A stretch of DNA of 36,563 nt from ARK-15 sp038880255 (GTDB lineage: Archaea; Thermoplasmatota; Thermoplasmata; Thermoplasmatales; ARK-15): the NCBI GenBank assembly GCA_038880255.1, contig JAVZSA010000012.1:1-36563 (forward strand). The letters are read 5' to 3'. The notes below the pieces were generated by a model. That model was not told where the DNA came from, made no database searches, and saw only the letters and a program-made list of their open reading frames with translations. A program made the position numbers and the translations under genes. Shown one piece after another: positions 25,073 through 33,893 of the stretch (positions are counted from its first letter, which is position 1; the number at the start of each line of letters is the position of its first letter).

Positions 25073-25866
25073 AACTTTTCCATTATATTTTTTGTAATCT
25101 CTGCGGATTTTTTTGTTGCACTCTCAATTGCACGCATAAAAGCTGTTCTAATTCCAGAATTCTCAAGTTCATAGATAGCATCTATTGTAACACCTGCAGG
25201 TGTTATGACAAGATCCTTTAATATTGAAGGATGATTCCCACTTTCAACCAAAAGTTTTGCAGTACCAAGGACAGTCTCATAGGACGCTTTCAAAGCCAAA
25301 TCCCTAGGAAGGCCTACTTTGATACCAGCATACATCATACTTTCTATTACAGTAAGTATGTAAGCAGGGCCACTGCCACTGAGAGCTGTTAAGGCATCCA
25401 TATATTTTTCCTCAACCTCCTCAATATGACCAAAGGAAGAAAGTAAATTTGCCACAATTTGTTTTTTTGCATTTTCAAAATTAATATCAATGGAATAAAC
25501 TGTAAAACCTCCCATTACTTTAGCTGCTATGTTGGTCATTGCCCTAACAATGTTTGCATTTTGAACAATCTTTTTGATCAGTGCAATAGGGACGGCAGCT
25601 GCAAATGAAATAACTATTTTTCCACTTAAATCATTTGATAATATTTTTAATTCATTAATTGTATCTAAAGGTTTTAATGAAAAAATTACAATATCTGAAG
25701 AATTTACTGCATCCTTATTATTTGAGCATATCTCAATTCCAATTTTTTCCAATTCAAACATTTTTTCCATTTTTCTTCTTGTTGCAATCACTTGATAATT
25801 GTTTTTCTTAAGTGATATTGCTACAGCACTGCCTATTGTTCCTGCTCCTATCACTGCCACCTTCAT
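25069..25866 (-). CDS. proC: Pyrroline-5-carboxylate reductase
   Basis: This 265-residue NAD(P)H-dependent reductase makes the last step of proline synthesis. The Rossmann start is VAVIGAGTIGSAVA. The C-terminal dimerisation domain contains ALSGSGPAYILTVIESMMYA, GIKVGLPRDLA and ITPAGVTIDAIYELE, the last replacing the common SPGGTT. FMRAIESATKKS closes it, as usual. No proA or proB is in the window. The gene is alone on the minus strand, overlapping the M20 gene end by 4 bp, with 32 bp to the upstream transglutaminase-like gene. Confidence 0.94.
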   Translation of the reverse strand: MKVAVIGAGTIGSAVAISLKKNNYQVIATRRKMEKMFELEKIGIEICSNNKDAVNSSDIVIFSLKPLDTINELKILSNDLSGKIVISFAAAVPIALIKKIVQNANIVRAMTNIAAKVMGGFTVYSIDINFENAKKQIVANLLSSFGHIEEVEEKYMDALTALSGSGPAYILTVIESMMYAGIKVGLPRDLALKASYETVLGTAKLLVESGNHPSILKDLVITPAGVTIDAIYELENSGIRTAFMRAIESATKKSAEITKNIMEKF

Positions 25867-25898
25867 AAATCCATTACTTTATAAAATGTAAATAAAAT

Positions 25899-27200
25899 TT
25901 ATTGTAATTCCATGAACTTTTTTACATAAATTTGCTGTCTTCTTTTATCAAAATATATATTTCCTTCTTCAGAATCAACTTCGCCTCTCTGATTGTCAAC
26001 AGGATCAGATCTAATGTACTTTTTCTTTGGTATAAACTCTGCCTGAAAATCCTCGTTTGCAATCATTCTGAATGCGTCCAACGAACCAAAATAAAAAGAT
26101 CCCCTATTTTTATTTTTCAATTCATTTCCGAAGGATGGATCCACAGGTATCCATCCCTTCCCTTCAAAATAAACCTGAGCCCAATCGTGAGGACTCACCT
26201 GAATTGGTGTTACAAACCATCCACTTTGCCATTTTGCTGGAATACCCAATGACCTACAAAGTGTAATAAATAATAGTGCTTGCATACCGCAATCACCTCT
26301 TAGACTTGTTGCTGTATATTGACTAATGTTTTGGAATAAAATATATTCAGGCACATATGTATACCTAACATGTGAAATTATCCAATTGTAGATTTTTTTT
26401 GACATTTCAACTGGATCCTTCTCATCACCAACAATACTCTTTGCAAGATCTTTAATAAATGGTGAGAACTGAACATGGGGCAATTTTTCAGATAAATAAT
26501 TTTCTTTTTTAGGAAAATCATTTCCTGAATTATAAATCTCATTAATTTCATAATAAAATTCCACATAGAATATTTTACCCTCACCCTTAATATTTATTGT
26601 TCTATGATCCATATTTTCAGAAATGTAATAGTTTTGGTGACTTACCTTTAACAACTTAACATTTCTAGATTGTCCATTTTCCACAGGGAATGGAAGCCAA
26701 ACATCGTATTTTCCTTCCTTTTTCATTGTCATTCTAATTCCTGCAATAACACCATATCTCTTTGTTGTTCCTGAAGATATTCTTCTGATTGTTTCCATTA
26801 TTAATTGATTAACCTCTTCACTTTTTTTATCCTTTTCCAATGCCCTTTCCTTAATATTCTTATCTAAAAACATAAGATTTTGAAAAAATCTATTGAAATA
26901 TTTCACTTTTCCATTGATTACTTTATAATCAATCATACCATTTTGCTTATAGATAAAGAATTCTTCCTTTGAAAAATTTTTAATTTTTTTTATTGCAATA
27001 TTTATTGCTTTTCTTTCACTTATTCCATAATCCTTTTGAATTAGTTCAAGAATTTCCATTTCATATTCAAGTCTCTTTTTTAATTTTTCAGGTAAATCAA
27101 GGGATAAATAATATTTTATGATATTTTTTGCATTATCAAAATTTCCCCTAGCCTTTTCTTCCTCCAATTTTTCAGGTAAAGGATACATTAAAAAATCCAT
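25899..27200 (-). CDS. Transglutaminase-like (cysteine protease fold) protein
   Basis: The 433 residues comprise a helical, lysine- and glutamate-rich N-terminal half and a transglutaminase-like core from about residue 255. The catalytic triad is visible: C304 in LRGDCGMQALLF, H338 in SPHDWAQVYF and D354 in WIPVDPSFG. The core is preceded by SKKIYNWIISHVRYTYVPE. There is no signal peptide, so unlike many relatives it is probably cytoplasmic. In archaea such proteins are usually peptidases or amidases rather than cross-linkers. A region around 140-240 (GVIAGIRMTMKKEGKYDVWL) may be a beta-sandwich. The substrate is unknown. Confidence 0.85.
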   Translation of the reverse strand: MDFLMYPLPEKLEEEKARGNFDNAKNIIKYYLSLDLPEKLKKRLEYEMEILELIQKDYGISERKAINIAIKKIKNFSKEEFFIYKQNGMIDYKVINGKVKYFNRFFQNLMFLDKNIKERALEKDKKSEEVNQLIMETIRRISSGTTKRYGVIAGIRMTMKKEGKYDVWLPFPVENGQSRNVKLLKVSHQNYYISENMDHRTINIKGEGKIFYVEFYYEINEIYNSGNDFPKKENYLSEKLPHVQFSPFIKDLAKSIVGDEKDPVEMSKKIYNWIISHVRYTYVPEYILFQNISQYTATSLRGDCGMQALLFITLCRSLGIPAKWQSGWFVTPIQVSPHDWAQVYFEGKGWIPVDPSFGNELKNKNRGSFYFGSLDAFRMIANEDFQAEFIPKKKYIRSDPVDNQRGEVDSEEGNIYFDKRRQQIYVKKFMELQ

Positions 27201-27232
27201 ATTAATGAATTGAATCCATTATTAAAATATTT

Positions 27233-27260
27233 TTAACATGTTAACATATAAATTTTTTAA
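27233..27260 (+). promoter_or_regulatory. 12-bp palindrome and TATA-like element between divergent genes
   Basis: A perfect palindrome TTAACATGTTAA at 27233-27244 is followed at once by a third half-site, ACATATAA, which runs into the TATA-like CATATAAATTTTTTAA about 30 bp before the MFS start. The placement, just upstream of and touching the TATA box of a transporter gene and also within 45 bp of the divergent transglutaminase-like gene, is what an operator would look like. No regulator gene is adjacent. Confidence 0.45.
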
Positions 27261-27281
27261 ATTTATTAAATTCATCCTTTT

Positions 27282-28529
27282 GTGGAAAATTATAAAAGAG
27301 AAGAAAAAATATCAATCCTTGTTCTAACATTTCTAGGTTTTTTATTCGATGGTTTTGATCTTCTAATTTATTCATATACAATTGTTAGTATTGAAGCAGC
27401 ATTCAACACTAATGATGCAACGATGGGACTTATTCAATCTTTGACATTATTTTCCACATTAATTGGCGCAATTGTTTTTGGTTGGATTAGTGATAGATTT
27501 GGTAGAAAAAAGGGATTGATGCTTACAATTGGTTTTTATGGAATAAGTACATTAATTTCTGGTTTTACCCAAAACATATATCAATTTACAGTTACCAGAA
27601 TACTTGCGGGTTTTGGTATTGGAGGAGAATGGGGTATTGGTTTTTCTCTTCTGAGTGAGGCCTGGGATAAGAGAAAGGGATTGGCTGGAGGAATACTACA
27701 ATCTGCATTTTCTGTTGGCATGGTACTTGCAATTTTTGTATCGGAATTCTTTATTACATCTTATCCTAGTACAGGTTGGAGATTTATTTATTTTACAGGA
27801 GGAATTCCTGCAATTCTTGTTGCTATTATTAGATATTATGTACCTGAAAGCATACAATGGAAATTGGAATCAAGGCATAAAATAAGGATGGAAAGATTAA
27901 AGATATTCATTCAGAAAGACACATTTAAAAATCTTTTAATCACTTTACTTCTAACTTCAGGATTCTTCTTTATGGCCTATGCCATAATTACTTGGTGGCC
28001 AAAAATATTGGAAAAGATATATGGGATATCACCCGCTACCTTTTCATTTCCACTGATGATAGGATCTCTTATCCAGGTACCTATCATATTCTTTGTTGGA
28101 TATATTTCTGATAGAATTGGAAGAAAGAATACATCAATACTTTTTGCCACATTAACATTTATTTCACTGATTTTGTGGTTGATTTTTATTTACAATACAA
28201 AATTCTTTTATGGAAGTATATGGACTTGGCCAATAATGATTGGTTATTTATTTTATCAAGCTGTTAGTCTTTACATTGGTGTTTTTGGTATTTGGTTTTC
28301 AGAAATATTTTCACTAAAAATAAAATCCACAGCCTCAAATATTTCATATATGGCAGGAAGGGGAATAGGTGGTGCACTCTCTGCTAGTTTAGTTGTTGTT
28401 TTTTCAACATATTTAAAAGGTCTTCAATATAGTATGATTTCAATGGCACTAATAGGTGTATTGGGAAGTTTAATTGCCATATTCCTTCTCCCTGATAAAA
28501 TGAAAAAGACCATCAAATCATTTCCATAG
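27282..28529 (+). CDS. MFS transporter, aromatic-acid/metabolite:H+ symporter type
   Basis: This 415-residue, 12-helix major facilitator transporter starts with GTG. The first helix contains FLFDGFDLLIYSY, the acidic motif typical of the aromatic acid:H+ and related symporters. The loop 2-3 motif is GWISDRFGRKKGL, loop 4 has RILAGFGIGGEWGIG, and the second half repeats GYISDRIGRKN. The likely substrate is an organic acid, as inference. The TATA-like element about 30 bp before the GTG indicates a short or absent leader. Its end overlaps the convergent CinA-domain gene by 17 bp. Confidence 0.88.
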   Translation: MENYKREEKISILVLTFLGFLFDGFDLLIYSYTIVSIEAAFNTNDATMGLIQSLTLFSTLIGAIVFGWISDRFGRKKGLMLTIGFYGISTLISGFTQNIYQFTVTRILAGFGIGGEWGIGFSLLSEAWDKRKGLAGGILQSAFSVGMVLAIFVSEFFITSYPSTGWRFIYFTGGIPAILVAIIRYYVPESIQWKLESRHKIRMERLKIFIQKDTFKNLLITLLLTSGFFFMAYAIITWWPKILEKIYGISPATFSFPLMIGSLIQVPIIFFVGYISDRIGRKNTSILFATLTFISLILWLIFIYNTKFFYGSIWTWPIMIGYLFYQAVSLYIGVFGIWFSEIFSLKIKSTASNISYMAGRGIGGALSASLVVVFSTYLKGLQYSMISMALIGVLGSLIAIFLLPDKMKKTIKSFP

Positions 28530-29304
28530 AAATATTAATTTTTTCCAGTTCTTTCTTAAAATATTTTAAAAAAATATCGAAATTTTTTTTACACGTTTCA
28601 ATATCTTTTTCCCTAATAACCACATTTATCAAAATTTTATTAAAATTTTCAGAAAGTCCTGCCCTTGATTTAATATAGATCTCAGGAAATTTATATCTTA
28701 AATGTTCAAGGAGTGGTGAAATGGTTGATTCATCTGTACCATTAAGAATAAAATTTTTTTCTAAATATGTAAATTTTCCAAAAGTTTCAATTAATTCATT
28801 TTTTACATGATTAATAAACATATTTTTCATTTCTTTCGGAACACCTGGCAATGCTATAAAAATTGTTTTTTCGAGCTTTAAAATTATACCAGGAGCAGTG
28901 CCCACATCATTTTTTATTGGTATTGATCCTAAGGGTAAATAGGCCATCTTTTCTCTCCATTTGTTTATTTCCATGTTTTTTGATAAATATTCATACCTTT
29001 TTTTTATTAAATTCAAAGCTTCATTATTTAATGAAAGTGGTATTTTAAAAGCCTTTGAAATTGAATCAAGTGTAATATCATCCCATGTTGGTCCAAGACC
29101 GCCTGTTATAATAACTAGATCTACATTATTAAGAAATTTTCTCAAATAGAATACAATTTCATCAATTGAATCTCTTACAAAAACAACTTCATTACAAAAA
29201 TAACCCAATGAATTTAATTCGCTACAAAGAAAATAGTAATTTTCATCCTTCACTGAACAGTTTAATATTTCATCACCAGTAACAAGAATTGAACATTTAA
29301 TCAT
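28513..29304 (-). CDS. CinA-like N-terminal domain (MoaB/MogA fold) protein
   Basis: This 263-residue protein covers only the COG1058 domain of CinA, without the C-terminal nicotinamide-nucleotide deamidase. Motifs are ILVTGDEILN, VIITGGLGPTWDDITLDSIS and FIALPGVPKEMKNMF. In characterised CinA proteins this domain hydrolyses ADP-ribose; the fold is shared with molybdopterin-binding proteins. Many archaea have such a stand-alone form. It follows the nitroreductase gene by 34 bp on the same strand, so co-transcription is possible. Confidence 0.88.
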   Translation of the reverse strand: MIKCSILVTGDEILNCSVKDENYYFLCSELNSLGYFCNEVVFVRDSIDEIVFYLRKFLNNVDLVIITGGLGPTWDDITLDSISKAFKIPLSLNNEALNLIKKRYEYLSKNMEINKWREKMAYLPLGSIPIKNDVGTAPGIILKLEKTIFIALPGVPKEMKNMFINHVKNELIETFGKFTYLEKNFILNGTDESTISPLLEHLRYKFPEIYIKSRAGLSENFNKILINVVIREKDIETCKKNFDIFLKYFKKELEKINISMEMI

Positions 29305-29338
29305 AATAAAAGATAAAAAAAATAGCTTTTAATATTTT

Positions 29339-29854
29339 CTAAAAAAATTTTGTAATTTCTTCTATTTTTCTTCTACCAGGATGTTCAGGTTGCTCATCAG
29401 GATAACCGAATGGAATTATTGCTACTGGAACCATATTTTCACTTACATTAATGATTTTTGAAACTTTAATTTCATCAAACGCCCCTACCCATACACTTGA
29501 AAGGCCATGGTTTTCAATACTTAGCATTGCAAATGTGGCAGCAATTGTTGCATCCTGAATCGAATACAAATTTTCTCCTCTTTTCCCATATTTATAGGAA
29601 GATCTTTTTTTATCAGCACAAAAAATAAAAACCACTGGAGCCTGATAGATAAACTCCTGACCGTACGCTGCCTCTGAAATCTTCATTTTTATTTTTTCAT
29701 CCTTTATTATGAAAATAAAAAATGATTGAAGATTTCCTGCGGAAGGAGCTTCATTCACATCATTTAATATTTCTTGAATTGTTTTGTCATTTACATCCAT
29801 ATTTTTAAAGGCTCTTACCGATCTCCTTTTCCTAATTAATTCTGAAAATTCCAT
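29339..29854 (-). CDS. Nitroreductase-family FMN-dependent oxidoreductase
   Basis: This short (171-residue) nitroreductase-fold flavoprotein has the FMN phosphate motif RKRRSVRAF at the N-terminus, EAPSAGNLQSFFIFII, SIQDATIAATFAMLSIENHG, SSVWVGAF and the C-terminal IPFGYPDEQPEHPGRR. These are classical family markers. The physiological substrate is unknown. The next two minus-strand genes include an OsmC-like protein, so a redox or detoxification role is plausible. Confidence 0.93.
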   Translation of the reverse strand: MEFSELIRKRRSVRAFKNMDVNDKTIQEILNDVNEAPSAGNLQSFFIFIIKDEKIKMKISEAAYGQEFIYQAPVVFIFCADKKRSSYKYGKRGENLYSIQDATIAATFAMLSIENHGLSSVWVGAFDEIKVSKIINVSENMVPVAIIPFGYPDEQPEHPGRRKIEEITKFF

Positions 29855-29862
29855 GATAATAA

Positions 29863-29878
29863 ATTAATATATATTAAT
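29863..29878. promoter_or_regulatory. 16-bp AT palindrome before the nitroreductase gene
   Basis: The sequence ATTAATATATATTAAT is perfectly self-complementary and lies 9-24 bp before the nitroreductase ATG. It may contain the TATA box or an operator. It consists only of A and T in AT-rich DNA, so chance is a serious alternative. Confidence 0.25.
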
Positions 29879-29913
29879 ATAATCTTAGAATTAAAATAAA
29901 AAAATTATATGAT

Positions 29914-30315
29914 TCAGCTTTCAATAACTTCATAGGTATAATTGATAATTGTTCCAGATCTTTTAAACATGATACTTGCAGAACAATATTTTTCCTGTGA
30001 TAATTTTATTGCCTTTTCCAAATTTTTCACATTTATCTTTCCAAAGGCAATATATCGAATGTTTACTTCAGTATAAACCCTCGGTGGATCTTCTGCCCTT
30101 TTGCCTTCCACTTCAACTTGAAGTTTTTCGAGTGGTTCTTTCATTTTTCTTAAAATATCCACAACATCAATTGCTGTACAACTTCCTAGACCAACAAGTA
30201 GGAAATCCATTGCGGAAGGTGCAATATTTCTCTCACCATCCACTATAACAGAATGTTTTTCATCGACTATAGCTAGAAATTTATCATCCTTCACAAGGTT
30301 TATTGAGACCTTCAT
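29914..30315 (-). CDS. OsmC/Ohr-family protein
   Basis: This 133-residue protein has the two redox cysteines of the OsmC fold, C46 in LVGLGSCTAIDVVDIL and C111 in EKYCSASIMFKRSG. The family reduces organic hydroperoxides; this YhfA-like subgroup is less well defined in substrate. The N-terminal beta sheet and the DPPRVYTEVNIRY strand fit. A TATA-like run (AAAATATATATATAATATG, minus strand) is centred about 28 bp before the ATG, in the 33 bp behind the CBS gene, so it likely has its own promoter. Confidence 0.92.
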   Translation of the reverse strand: MKVSINLVKDDKFLAIVDEKHSVIVDGERNIAPSAMDFLLVGLGSCTAIDVVDILRKMKEPLEKLQVEVEGKRAEDPPRVYTEVNIRYIAFGKINVKNLEKAIKLSQEKYCSASIMFKRSGTIINYTYEVIES

Positions 30316-30348
30316 TCCTTGAGCGAAAAATCATATTATATATATATT

Positions 30349-31362
30349 TTACTGATATGCAGAAAGATGTTCATCCTTTGTTTTTCCACCTATTATTTCA
30401 TCAAGTAATTTTTTTGCATTGTTTTCATCAAGACCTACCTTGTTCACTAGGAAGGATATGAGATCATCTCTTGTTGCACCCTTACTCATCCTTTCCTTTA
30501 CCATTAAAACTACCCTTTCTGCAAGTTGTTTATTAAACTCCTCTTCAAGTTTAAATTCCTTAATCATCAGATAAAGTGCGGTTATAAGGCCTGTTAGTGC
30601 ATCACTAAATTCTTCTTTGTTTATAGAAGCTAGATCAAGTTCTGAATTAAGCACAATTTCCTCATTTATCCCTTTTATTGTAAATTTTACAAGATCTGTT
30701 TTATCATTTAGGAATAATAATTTCCTTGAAATATCCAACCTTTGAATAGGGTCAAGAAGTGCAGTTTCAAGACCTGTAAAGACATTTAATTTGACTATCC
30801 TATTTGAAAATATTATATGAAGAACAAAGGGCACCTTTGGATGTTCAGCTATTATTATATTATCAGAAAGTTTCACATCCCAAATAAGATTTACAGGATC
30901 TTCCGAACTATCCGATCCTGAAGTAAGCCAATTTATAATTTCAGTTTTCCAATCAACCACACCAAGGCCAGCCAGGTGGATTAAATGCGGGGCAATTTTA
31001 ATAATGTCATCTTCAGTTATTATTCCAACAATTTTTTTATTATCAATCACCGGTAATTTCCTTATTTTTTTAGTGACCATTATGTTAGCTGCATTCTCAA
31101 TTGTTTCATCAGGTGAAATAGTAATTAATGGCGAACTCATAATTTTCCCAATTGTTTCCTTATGAGTATCAATGTTTTTATAAATTACCTTAATAGTAAA
31201 GTCCCTTTCTGTAACTATACCGACAGGATCATTGTTTTCCATCACAATTATTGAAAAAACATTCTTACCTATCATTTCCTTTACAGCATCCGAAATATTT
31301 ATGGAGGATTCTAGAAAGAGCAAATTTTTAGACATTGCATCCTTTACCTTTAATATTTTCAT
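30349..31362 (-). CDS. Tandem CBS-domain protein with unrecognised C-terminal domain
   Basis: The 337 residues start with two CBS domains (about 4-60 and 68-125; VKDAMSKNLLFLESS, GIVTERDFTIKVI, IGKIMSSPLITISPDETI, GIITEDDIIKIAP), which bind adenine nucleotides. The middle (about 145-265) is predicted alpha/beta with VKFTIKGINEEIVLNSELDL. It is followed by a short helical C-terminal domain (VVLMVKERMSKGATRDDLIS) that looks like a small helical bundle. I recognise neither. I chose ATG 31362 over an upstream in-frame TTG at 31371 because the TTG has no ribosome site. The gene is 44 bp downstream of rad50 on the same strand, so it may share its transcript. Confidence 0.8.
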   Translation of the reverse strand: MKILKVKDAMSKNLLFLESSINISDAVKEMIGKNVFSIIVMENNDPVGIVTERDFTIKVIYKNIDTHKETIGKIMSSPLITISPDETIENAANIMVTKKIRKLPVIDNKKIVGIITEDDIIKIAPHLIHLAGLGVVDWKTEIINWLTSGSDSSEDPVNLIWDVKLSDNIIIAEHPKVPFVLHIIFSNRIVKLNVFTGLETALLDPIQRLDISRKLLFLNDKTDLVKFTIKGINEEIVLNSELDLASINKEEFSDALTGLITALYLMIKEFKLEEEFNKQLAERVVLMVKERMSKGATRDDLISFLVNKVGLDENNAKKLLDEIIGGKTKDEHLSAYQ

Positions 31363-31406
31363 AAATACCAATGATAATATTATTTACTCACATTTAAAAA
31401 TTTTCA

Positions 31407-33893
31407 TTATACTTCAATTTTTGAGATTCCATTTTCCTTTTTTATTCTAATAACATGATCGGCCATTGTTTCAATTATTTCTTCGTGGGAAACAACTATG
31501 ATCTGATCACAATCTATTTTATTGAGTATATTTGGAAATTTATTTACCTGTACAGTACTAAAACCTTCAGTTGGTTCATCCAGTATAAGTAAGTTTTCCT
31601 TACTTTTTCCCATTGTTTCCCTCACCAAAGAGTTGAGTGCCAACCTATAGGCAAGGGAGATTGCAGACCTCTCACCACCACTTAAATAATCCAATTCTTG
31701 AACATAACCATCCTGTTCTACTATTGGTGTAAAGTCCTCATCCACCCTTGCACTCTTTGTTGGATCGTCAACTAGAACGTAAAACCAATCTGTAAAAAGG
31801 TTATTAAATTCTCTCCTTTTCATTTCAAAAACAATTCTCTCTATTTCTTCAAGCCCAGGAATAAATATCTCTTTTATCCATCTTGCATATTCTGTATATT
31901 TTTCCGAAAGTTTTAATGCTCTTTTCTTCTCTTCAAGCTCTGTTTTATATTCATCCAACAATTTTCTTTTTTCATTAATTTGTGTTTCAATTTTAGTTTT
32001 TTCGGTAATTATGTTTTCTTTCTCCTTTTTTATTCTCTCCATAGTTTCGTTCAATGTTTTCAATTCTTCATTCTTTTTTTTATGTTCTTCAATTTTCGGT
32101 TCAAGATTAGTTATTTCAATTTTTATTTCATCTAATTTTTTAATTAGCTCATCCCTATTTTTCTCATTTAAATTAATTTTTTCTTTAAGAATATTAATTT
32201 CGTTTTCTTCCTCATTATAATGCTTCATCTTTTCCTCATATTCATCAATTTTTTTCTTTATTTCTCTCAATTTTTTCTTTTTATCGTTAATTTCTTTTAT
32301 ATATTTTTTTATTTCATCTATTTTTTCCACTTCCAATTTTAATTTTGAAGCCCTTTCATTTAATGATGAAATTTCCTCTTCTTTTTCTTTTATTTTTTCA
32401 TTAATTTGTTTAATATCCCTTTCATATTCTAGCATTTTCTGATTTAATTTATCAAATTCTATAAGCCTTTTCTCAAGATCAATCAAATTCTTTTTTCTTT
32501 TTTCTAACTCAATTTTTCTTGAATTAAGATTAAAAATATCTTGCTCTATTTCTATTAGTTCAGTTTTTCTTTTTTCAAGTTTAAATCCAAATTCCTTTGG
32601 ATCTGCATTCCTTTCACATGTAGGACAAATACCATCTTGAATTATTTTTTCATAATCTTGTATTTTCCCAGAAATGATTCCACTTTTCTTATTCAATTCA
32701 TTTATTTTTTCTATTATTTTATTTTCTTCATTTTCAAGATCTTCAATTTTTAAATTTTCTACAATTTCAGGTTTTTTGTTCTCATTTTTTATTGTTTCAA
32801 CAATTTTTTCCTTTTCTTTCATTTCATTCCAAAGATCTTCCCTTTCCTTCGACAATTTTTTAATATTCTTTTCAATATTGTTCAATTCTTCATCCTTTCT
32901 TATTAATTCATTTTTCTCTTCATTTAATCTATCAAGATTATCATCAAGTTGTGAAATCTCATTCTCCAACTCATCCTTTTCAATATCAAAATCCTTTATT
33001 GGCATATTTTTTTTGTGAATTTTTATCTTTTCATCAAGATTATCCATTAAATCTTTAATAGAATTTTCAATAGTTTTAAGCTCCTTAATTCCTTTTTCAA
33101 GATCCTTTTTTTTGACATCCAATTTTGCAATATCCTGAGAAATTAATCTCAATTCCTCATTTATTTTTTTAAATTTATCGTTATATTCCAATTCTTTCAA
33201 TTCATATTCATTTATTTTTCCCTTTACTGATGACATTTCACTGTTTAAAGTATTAATTTCATTTTCCAAATTTTTAACAGAATTTTCCAAGACTTCTAAA
33301 TCTTCAGCTTTACCCTTATAAAATTCTGACCTTTTGTTTAAATATTCTAAAACTATTTTTGAATTTTCCCTGGCCACACTGAAGTCTTCTATTCTAAGAG
33401 CCTTTCTTATTGTTTTCTTTCTTTCATCAACATTTATACCAAGAATTTTTTTCATTTCTTCTTGAGGTGTATATATTGCATACCTGAAAATATTGCTTCT
33501 TGCGTTTGGATTTGTTGGTTCATTAAAATTCAAAATATTGAGAATATATACTTTTGCTTCTGTAGGTGATATCACCTTCTTTTCATTGTTAAATTCTATT
33601 ACCACCTTATCTTGAAAAACCTTATCATTTTTTCTTTTTAGTGTTCTTTTTATCCTGTATAATTTTCCATCTATTTCAATTTCAAGTAAAACATAACCCT
33701 CTTTTTCATTAACCCTAATTAAAGATGCACCATCCTGATCCCCTAAACCAAAAAGAGCAAATTCAATTGACATTAATATGCTGGATTTACCAGCCCCTAT
33801 ATCACCAAGTAGAACCACTTTTCCCTTCGGAATTACAATTTTAGCTTGAACATAACTTCTTATATTCTTTAGTTCAATTGACTTTATGATCAT
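31407..33893 (-). CDS. rad50: Rad50 DNA repair ATPase
   Basis: This SMC-like ATPase (828 residues) works with Mre11 on DNA ends. Walker A is GDIGAGKSS (30-38), then a long coiled coil, the zinc hook CPTC (C423 and C426) almost exactly mid-protein, the returning coiled coil, the signature DYLSGGERSAISLAYRLAL and Walker B LLILDEPTEGFS. I chose the ATG at 33893, which overlaps the mre11 stop as ATGA with GGAG repeats before it, over an in-frame GTG at 33899. Very high Lys/Glu content makes the antisense strand look open over long distances. No herA or nurA gene, the frequent archaeal partners, is in the window. Confidence 0.97.
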   Translation of the reverse strand: MIIKSIELKNIRSYVQAKIVIPKGKVVLLGDIGAGKSSILMSIEFALFGLGDQDGASLIRVNEKEGYVLLEIEIDGKLYRIKRTLKRKNDKVFQDKVVIEFNNEKKVISPTEAKVYILNILNFNEPTNPNARSNIFRYAIYTPQEEMKKILGINVDERKKTIRKALRIEDFSVARENSKIVLEYLNKRSEFYKGKAEDLEVLENSVKNLENEINTLNSEMSSVKGKINEYELKELEYNDKFKKINEELRLISQDIAKLDVKKKDLEKGIKELKTIENSIKDLMDNLDEKIKIHKKNMPIKDFDIEKDELENEISQLDDNLDRLNEEKNELIRKDEELNNIEKNIKKLSKEREDLWNEMKEKEKIVETIKNENKKPEIVENLKIEDLENEENKIIEKINELNKKSGIISGKIQDYEKIIQDGICPTCERNADPKEFGFKLEKRKTELIEIEQDIFNLNSRKIELEKRKKNLIDLEKRLIEFDKLNQKMLEYERDIKQINEKIKEKEEEISSLNERASKLKLEVEKIDEIKKYIKEINDKKKKLREIKKKIDEYEEKMKHYNEEENEINILKEKINLNEKNRDELIKKLDEIKIEITNLEPKIEEHKKKNEELKTLNETMERIKKEKENIITEKTKIETQINEKRKLLDEYKTELEEKKRALKLSEKYTEYARWIKEIFIPGLEEIERIVFEMKRREFNNLFTDWFYVLVDDPTKSARVDEDFTPIVEQDGYVQELDYLSGGERSAISLAYRLALNSLVRETMGKSKENLLILDEPTEGFSTVQVNKFPNILNKIDCDQIIVVSHEEIIETMADHVIRIKKENGISKIEV

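Noticed and set aside
29863..29878. 16-bp ATTAATATATATTAAT palindrome as a firm operator
   Set aside because: It contains only A and T in very AT-rich DNA next to a TATA box, so chance self-complementarity is likely; kept only as a weak feature.
32011..33018. Long open frames antisense to rad50
   Set aside because: They are Ser/Phe-rich mirror images of the Lys/Glu-rich coiled coil, with no start context or family features.
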